IMG/VR virus record: IMGVR_UViG_3300011115_000173
Coordinates: 1-61,002 of that record
Direction: 5' to 3' (one strand)
Length of the DNA: 61,002 nt
Origin: a virus
Positions within the stretch are counted from its first letter, which is position 1, and every line of letters starts with the position of its first letter. The notes under the pieces were generated by a model that worked only from the letters and a program-made list of their open reading frames with translations, made no database searches and was not told the origin of the DNA. Shown here piece by piece: positions 57,106 through 61,002 of the stretch. The position numbers were made by a program, and so were the translations under genes.

Positions 57106-57447
57106 TTACCCCACGTTACGCTCGAAATGAGGGCAATCTACGAGCGATTTAAAATTTCCACCCCAGCGGTTCTTGGAGTGCAAAGACTCCCAATAAGCGC
57201 CAAGTGGAGCAAGCGTTTCTTTGTTCCAGATTATCTGCCCATCTTTGAAGAAGTTCAAGTCAATAGCGCATCGTTTTAGGTGGATTGAATTTAAAGTCTT
57301 TGAGCGCCCTGTTTTGACGTAGATAGCCTGCTGTTCAGGGGTACGGGCAAGTTCACCCCCAGTGACCATGAATCCTTGCTCAGTAGCGTATTGAATCAGC
57401 TTGCAGGCATCCAGTAGGAATGCGGCTTGTTCTTGGGAAAGACTCAT
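57106..57447 (-). CDS. M15-family endolysin (L-Ala-D-Glu peptidase type)
   Basis: Start ATG 57447 with GAGGAG upstream, overlapping the holin-candidate stop (ATGA); 113 residues. Zinc ligands H56, D63 and H107 lie in NSIHLKRCAIDLNF and DCPHFER, with GELARTPEQQAIYV and LGAYWESLHSKNRWGG as further family elements. M15_4 peptidases cleave peptide crosslinks of peptidoglycan. No signal peptide, so export needs a holin. Length is normal for the single-domain type. Confidence 0.88.
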   Translation of the reverse strand: MSLSQEQAAFLLDACKLIQYATEQGFMVTGGELARTPEQQAIYVKTGRSKTLNSIHLKRCAIDLNFFKDGQIIWNKETLAPLGAYWESLHSKNRWGGNFKSLVDCPHFERNVG

Positions 57448-57956
57448 TTTTTGCTCCTCATGTCTGCCAATTTCTCTACCGTTCGGCCTCCAAAATAAGC
57501 GAGGAAGATGATTTGCCCCCACTGCCCCAGCAAATTCACATAGCTCTCTTGAGCGTTAAACCCGAAGGCCGACATCATGGTGAACAAGAAGAACGCCACA
57601 AAGATGGCAATCAGAGCCAGAGGTCGGATGTTTTTGGAAAGCCAAGAGTCAGAAGACATATCCGCTTTCCAGCGGTCAGTTATGTTGTTGTTTTCACTGG
57701 CTTGGGCGGCAAGCAGTGCTTTCAGTTCTTCTTGCTCAAGACGGGCTTTTTCAATACCCAACTCCAGTAGGCGTTCTTCATGGTCAAACTGAAGTTGGCG
57801 CAGCTTCGCAATTTCTTCCGAGTTTGGGTTGTCAGAAATCTTTACGCCGATGGCGTTTTCAACAACCTCTTTGCCTTTGGCTTGAATGGCGGAAGACAAA
57901 AGACCTAAGCCGCTTTCAGCTAGCGTACCCAGCAGTGCCCCAATGATTGGAATCAT
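57444..57956 (-). CDS. Holin candidate, membrane protein
   Basis: Start ATG 57956 (AAGGA upstream, four bases after the previous stop region); 170 residues. N-terminal hydrophobic/amphipathic part (MIPIIGALLGTLAESGLGLL), a central coiled coil (IAKLRQLQFDHEERLLELGI), then two membrane segments, PLALIAIFVAFFLFTMMSAF and LLGQWGQIIFLAYFGGRTV. Its stop overlaps the endolysin start, the classical holin-endolysin pairing. Family members are annotated as holin-like; direct proof is lacking. Confidence 0.72.
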   Translation of the reverse strand: MIPIIGALLGTLAESGLGLLSSAIQAKGKEVVENAIGVKISDNPNSEEIAKLRQLQFDHEERLLELGIEKARLEQEELKALLAAQASENNNITDRWKADMSSDSWLSKNIRPLALIAIFVAFFLFTMMSAFGFNAQESYVNLLGQWGQIIFLAYFGGRTVEKLADMRSKK

Positions 57957-57957
57957 G

Positions 57958-58440
57958 TTATCGTCCTTTAAAATCAACAAATTGAACAGTCGCCCATGCA
58001 ACAAGGATGACCACCAAACCGCCCAGCGCAACCATTAAAATTAAATTTATTGCTTCACTGACTTCCTTGGACCGCTTGGCTCTAGCCAACGCTTCTTGTT
58101 TTTCTTCGGCCTTGCGCCGAGCGACAATGTTATTACGTTCCAACATAATGGCTTGCCAAACATCTGCGTCCCCGGACATGATTAAGTATTCTTTAAGCTC
58201 GTTCTCAGCGTCCTGAAGTTGTTTGGCATGAAGAACAGTCTCAAATGCCTGCGCGGTGTCCGACTTTCCAAACGTACTCTTTTTTGGATTGACCGCTGCT
58301 TTAGCTACTACATCTTTGCACTCAAAAAACTTTGTCAGGTCACCAGTTATTGCGTGGATATCCTTGCCCATCTTGATAGCGGCTTGAATACCTTTTATCG
58401 CAACTTGCGCCGTAGCAAACGCTGTTACCGGATCAATCAC
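57958..58440 (-). CDS. Helical protein with C-terminal membrane anchor, lysis-linked
   Basis: I use GTG 58440 (SD GGGAGAAA); 160 residues. N-terminal helical region (DPVTAFATAQVAIKGIQAAI), a long charged middle (QLQDAENELKEYLIMSGDAD; KAEEKQEALARAKRSKEVSE), and a C-terminal span LILMVALGGLVVILVAWATV. It precedes the holin candidate. A spanin-like or tail-associated role is possible, though classical inner spanins have an N-terminal anchor. Confidence 0.65.
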   Translation of the reverse strand: MIDPVTAFATAQVAIKGIQAAIKMGKDIHAITGDLTKFFECKDVVAKAAVNPKKSTFGKSDTAQAFETVLHAKQLQDAENELKEYLIMSGDADVWQAIMLERNNIVARRKAEEKQEALARAKRSKEVSEAINLILMVALGGLVVILVAWATVQFVDFKGR

Positions 58441-58577
58441 TTGTCTTTCTCCCGCCACTGTACACACCAGACATACGGATTAAAAGGATACTTCTCGCTC
58501 CACACCCACGCCCACTGCACGCACACATACACGGGGGCTTGTATGGTTGGCAATTGCGCGAGTAGAACCTCGATCAT
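58437..58577 (-). CDS. 46-residue Trp/Tyr-rich protein
   Basis: ATG 58577 follows directly after the stop of the fibre gene, and its stop overlaps the next GTG (GTGA). The product reads MIEVLLAQLPTIQAPVYVCV, then QWAWVWSEKYPFNPYVWCV and QWREKDK. The frame fills the gap fully. Rich in aromatic residues, without known domain. Confidence 0.5.
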   Translation of the reverse strand: MIEVLLAQLPTIQAPVYVCVQWAWVWSEKYPFNPYVWCVQWREKDK

Positions 58578-59585
58578 TTACACAGTCCGTTTCCACATAT
58601 ACACAGTGATGTACGGCTGGTAGTTAGCGTTTGTGCCCGAAGAGCCAGCGGAGTTTATGCTGATTCCAGTAACAGCCGAGTCTGTAAAAGCAACTGACGA
58701 ACCCCTAACCCCAGCGCCATTCAAATTGAAGGTATTGGGTGCTGCGTCACTTATATAATTTACACCGTGTACGTGTCCGGGGTCTGTAACTGTGTGCGTG
58801 TGGCTAACAGTAATTGCATTCGCAGAGCCGCCTGTTTCTTCAGCCGTGTCAAACAAGGCATTGCTAGAGTCAAAGCCCACAGGCACGCGCCCAGCGCCGA
58901 ATGCTACCCAAGTGCCAAAGCCAAACAGTGTTCCGGGGTTGGTTGCGTTGGTCGCGTTGATGTAGATTGAACCAACTGGGTACATAGCCGCTTGTACAAA
59001 TGCAGTGGTAGCAAGCTGCGTCGTGTTAGTCCCGAAAGAAGCAGTAGGCGCAGCCGGAACTCCTGTAAACGTAGGGCTGGCGCTCAAAACCGTGCTGCCC
59101 GTGCCCGTGGAAGTAGTTACGCCCGTGCCACCGTTAACCACCGGAAGCACCCCGGAGAAGCTACCAGCGTCAGTAGTTCGGAAGTTGGTTCCGTCACTGA
59201 ACACCGCCACTTTGCCCCCTGTGGTTACCGCGACCCCTGTGCCCGCTGCGGTTGTATTGCCCTGTACCGTAGAGTTGTAGATAGTCGCTGTATAAGCAGT
59301 GGTGTTGTAGATGATGTATGTCTTCTCCTGCGGGGGAGCGTAGACGGCAAAGTTGGCCGAGGTTGTGGTGCTCAGTGCAATGACGGCGTTTCGCGCTTGG
59401 TCAGCAGCACCGTCCAGCGCAGTAAAAGCTTGGTTAGCCGAGGTAACGGACACAGCCACGTATCCAGCAATAGCCGACTCAATCAGCGTACCAAGGTTGG
59501 TGTTAGTCGTGTTGTTCCACGTTCCGGCTTGTTCGCCAGCGCCAATCAGTTCAATCCGTAGCGAGGGGGAGTATGTGCTTGCCAT
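58578..59585 (-). CDS. Tail fibre with collar-type receptor-binding tip
   Basis: A 335-residue protein. The N-terminal half (YSPSLRIELIGAGEQAGTWN, ALDGAADQARNAVIALST) is a tail-attachment pattern; VLPVVNGGTGVTTSTGTGS and SASPTFTGVPAAPTASFGTN are repeats of phage fibre shafts. The C-terminal 140 residues (AAMYPVGSIYINATNATNPG, GRVPVGFDSSN, SHTHTVTDPGHVHG, YQPYITVYMWKRTV) form a collar/baseplate tip domain with His-x-His iron-binding-like motifs, as in T4 gp12 and gp37 tips. Likely a host receptor-binding fibre. Confidence 0.83.
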   Translation of the reverse strand: MASTYSPSLRIELIGAGEQAGTWNNTTNTNLGTLIESAIAGYVAVSVTSANQAFTALDGAADQARNAVIALSTTTSANFAVYAPPQEKTYIIYNTTAYTATIYNSTVQGNTTAAGTGVAVTTGGKVAVFSDGTNFRTTDAGSFSGVLPVVNGGTGVTTSTGTGSTVLSASPTFTGVPAAPTASFGTNTTQLATTAFVQAAMYPVGSIYINATNATNPGTLFGFGTWVAFGAGRVPVGFDSSNALFDTAEETGGSANAITVSHTHTVTDPGHVHGVNYISDAAPNTFNLNGAGVRGSSVAFTDSAVTGISINSAGSSGTNANYQPYITVYMWKRTV

Positions 59586-59611
59586 GAGTGTCCTTTAGGT
59601 ATTGTTTCATG

Positions 59612-59956
59612 TCAGTTAGTAATCTCAAGCCAAGACAATGTGGCTTCATCCCATGTGTACAAGCCACCATCTGTAGGCATTGGCGTTGGGGCAGACCAGA
59701 GGCAAGTGTCATCGCTCATAGTCCATGACGGGAATGGCTGTGGCGGGATGAACGCATCGCGGCTCACATCGTAGGTATAGCCCACGCCAGCGTAGTTCTT
59801 ACGCAGTGGAGTGCCGCCGTTGGCATGAACGCCACCGTGCGTGTTGTATGAGGTCTGCACCCAACCGTGACCGAAAATGCCTGAGTCGATAACGTCTTGT
59901 TCCGCAACAATAACATTAACAACTACCCCATTTTCTACTTTTGCAAAATGACTCAT
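59612..59956 (-). CDS. Small tail-associated protein
   Basis: A 114-residue protein: MSHFAKVENGVVVNVIVAEQ, WVQTSYNTHGGVHANGGTPL, RKNYAGVGYTYDVSRDAFIP, PSWTMSDDTCLWSAPTPMPT and YTWDEATLSWLEI. It is a conserved family found near fibre genes of cyanophages and other aquatic phages, without known activity. Possibly a fibre chaperone or a virion part. Confidence 0.78.
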   Translation of the reverse strand: MSHFAKVENGVVVNVIVAEQDVIDSGIFGHGWVQTSYNTHGGVHANGGTPLRKNYAGVGYTYDVSRDAFIPPQPFPSWTMSDDTCLWSAPTPMPTDGGLYTWDEATLSWLEITN

Positions 59957-59965
59957 ATGTTTTCC

Positions 59966-60916
59966 TTAAAAAGTGATTGAGCCCGATGAAGTCCATTGAT
60001 ATACACGGTAGCCGCCAGCTACGGTGATTGTTGGAGAGCCTGTGGTTGATGTTGCGGCGGCATAGGTGTCTGCGTAGCGAATAATGACAACACCAGAACC
60101 ACCAGCACCGCCGATAAAGTTTGCGGTTGTGTTGTTTGCTCCGTCAGTATTACCAGCACCGCCACCACCTGTGTTGGCAGTGCCAGCGTTGCCGGGATTT
60201 GCTGAACTTGCAGTCCCACCGCCGCCTGCGCCGCCTGTCCCGTTAGAGCCGCCTGAAGATGGTCGCCCAGCCCCAGCACCGCCACCAGCGTAGGTAACGC
60301 TTGAGCCAGAGATGCTGGACGCTGTTCCAGCACCACCATTGCCGCCACTTACATTAGTTGCGTTGCCACCAACTGCACCAGCACCGCCACCACCAGAACC
60401 TCCATCATCAAGAGATGTTCCAGCATTATTTCCTTGGCTTGGTGATGTGGATGGGGTATTTCCAGCACCACCTGAGTTTGCCGCAAGAGAACCACCACCA
60501 CTTCCACCACTCCCACCAGCACGACCACTTACTACTGAAGTTGCGTTGTAGCAAGCACCATAACCACCGCCAGCAGAAGTGACGGTATCAAACACAGAAC
60601 TAGAACCTTGCGTTGCGTTGTAACCTGTTGACGCACCACCGCCGGCACCGCCTGCGCCACCCGCACCAATTGTTAATGTGTAGGGAACGCTTCCTAATAC
60701 GGCTAAAGAATTTGCTGTGCGATAACCGCCTGCGCCACCACCAGCACCAGCATTTCCCACAGTGGATGCACCACCACCGCCACCGCCACCGCCAACGACC
60801 AAATAGTCAACGGCAGTCGGGCCGGAATACGGCGTTGCCCTACCCGAAAAAAGAGCAGCAATATTGCCAAGACCAATGGCAACACCATTCCGAATAGGAA
60901 TGCCAAAATAGTTCAT
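59966..60916 (-). CDS. Glycine-rich tail fibre/adhesin, full-length copy
   Basis: Start ATG 60916, overlapping the stop of the upstream fragment (ATGA); 316 residues. MNYFGIPIRNGVAIGLGNIA is followed by VDYLVVGGGGGGGGAS, then glycine-rich blocks with SVTYAGGGAGAGRPSSGG and, at the C terminus, GVVIIRYADTY, SPTITVAGGYRVYQWTSSGS. The C-terminal VVIIRY and GGYRVY elements are typical ends of this fibre family. It is a complete example of what is truncated at the left edge and may help adhesion specificity. Confidence 0.8.
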   Translation of the reverse strand: MNYFGIPIRNGVAIGLGNIAALFSGRATPYSGPTAVDYLVVGGGGGGGGASTVGNAGAGGGAGGYRTANSLAVLGSVPYTLTIGAGGAGGAGGGASTGYNATQGSSSVFDTVTSAGGGYGACYNATSVVSGRAGGSGGSGGGSLAANSGGAGNTPSTSPSQGNNAGTSLDDGGSGGGGAGAVGGNATNVSGGNGGAGTASSISGSSVTYAGGGAGAGRPSSGGSNGTGGAGGGGTASSANPGNAGTANTGGGGAGNTDGANNTTANFIGGAGGSGVVIIRYADTYAAATSTTGSPTITVAGGYRVYQWTSSGSITF

Positions 60917-61002
60917 TGTGTGTTCATTGGTTTGGCGTAAACCGTGCCGCCCGTAGACACCTGAATCGCGCTTACGCGCCAAGGTGCGCCAGTACCTTGT
61001 GG
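60913..61002 (-). CDS. C-terminal fragment of a structural protein
   Basis: The frame enters from the right edge and ends at TGA 60915-60913: PQGTGAPWRVSAIQVSTGGT then VYAKPMNTQ. It overlaps the next ATG. The gene is incomplete. It does not join in frame with the truncated left-edge gene when the ends are put together, so either bases are missing at the junction or the window is part of a longer molecule. Confidence 0.5.
   Translation of the reverse strand, partial: PQGTGAPWRVSAIQVSTGGTVYAKPMNTQ

Noticed and set aside
58578-60916. Diversity-generating retroelement acting on the fibre genes
   Set aside because: There is no reverse transcriptase gene, and the fibre repeats are paralogous modules rather than a template/variable repeat pair.
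1-61002. tRNA genes, integrase, insertion sequences and toxin-antitoxin pairs
   Set aside because: I looked for these and saw no cloverleaf with conserved T-loop bases, no recombinase catalytic motif, no transposase and no recognised toxin-antitoxin pair; a tool-based scan could still find a divergent tRNA.

Overview
The window reads as a nearly complete genome of a lytic, short-tailed (podovirus-like) double-stranded DNA phage of a Gram-negative, probably freshwater bacterium. The tail genes are those of a short tail: thin adaptor proteins, a P22 gp10-like hub, large internal virion proteins and glycine-rich fibres. I see no tape measure, tail tube or sheath gene. I also see no integrase, lysogeny repressor, phage RNA polymerase, tRNA gene or CRISPR array. 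Many families here (small lysine/glycine-rich proteins, an LPD38-type giant protein, a fused primase-helicase, a two-domain family A DNA polymerase) are typical of phages recovered from aquatic metagenomes. A betaproteobacterial host is possible but unproven.

Layout. From about 17.8 kb leftwards to position 1, all genes lie on the minus strand. In order of transcription they are small and large terminase, portal, a GroES-like protein, scaffold, a head protein, the major capsid protein (followed by a terminator and a new promoter), further structural proteins, a cluster of small basic proteins, two tail adaptors and tail fibres. From 61002 down to 40.56 kb the minus strand carries on the same programme: glycine-rich fibres, a collar-type fibre, the lysis cassette (a small membrane-anchored protein, a holin candidate and an M15 endopeptidase), the gp10-like hub, a homing endonuclease, the internal virion proteins and a 3021-residue protein. 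If the molecule is circularly permuted, these two blocks form one late region broken inside a repetitive fibre gene.

The plus strand from 18.2 to 40.6 kb is the early region. Its first third (18.2-30.7 kb) holds more than thirty very small, tightly overlapping genes, mostly of unknown function, plus an M20/M28-like metallopeptidase and a cysteine-rich repeat protein. The remainder is the replication and recombination module: VRR-NUC nuclease, DNA polymerase, a small HExxH protein, a Cas4/RecB-like nuclease, an HNH protein, an SNF2-type helicase, an ssDNA-binding protein, an HTH protein and the primase-helicase.

The most unusual DNA lies in the early region. There are six copies of a GGGTCAC-N-GTGACCC palindrome and four copies of a conserved 5' leader made of a hairpin plus ribosome binding site. 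Three copies of a TGTCYA-N4-TRGACA dyad sit in gaps that could hold promoters. A 437-base non-coding region at 19.39-19.82 kb has long inverted arms around an AT-rich centre and looks like a replication origin or control locus. These four elements, with the unexplained small genes they control, are the best candidates for something undescribed.
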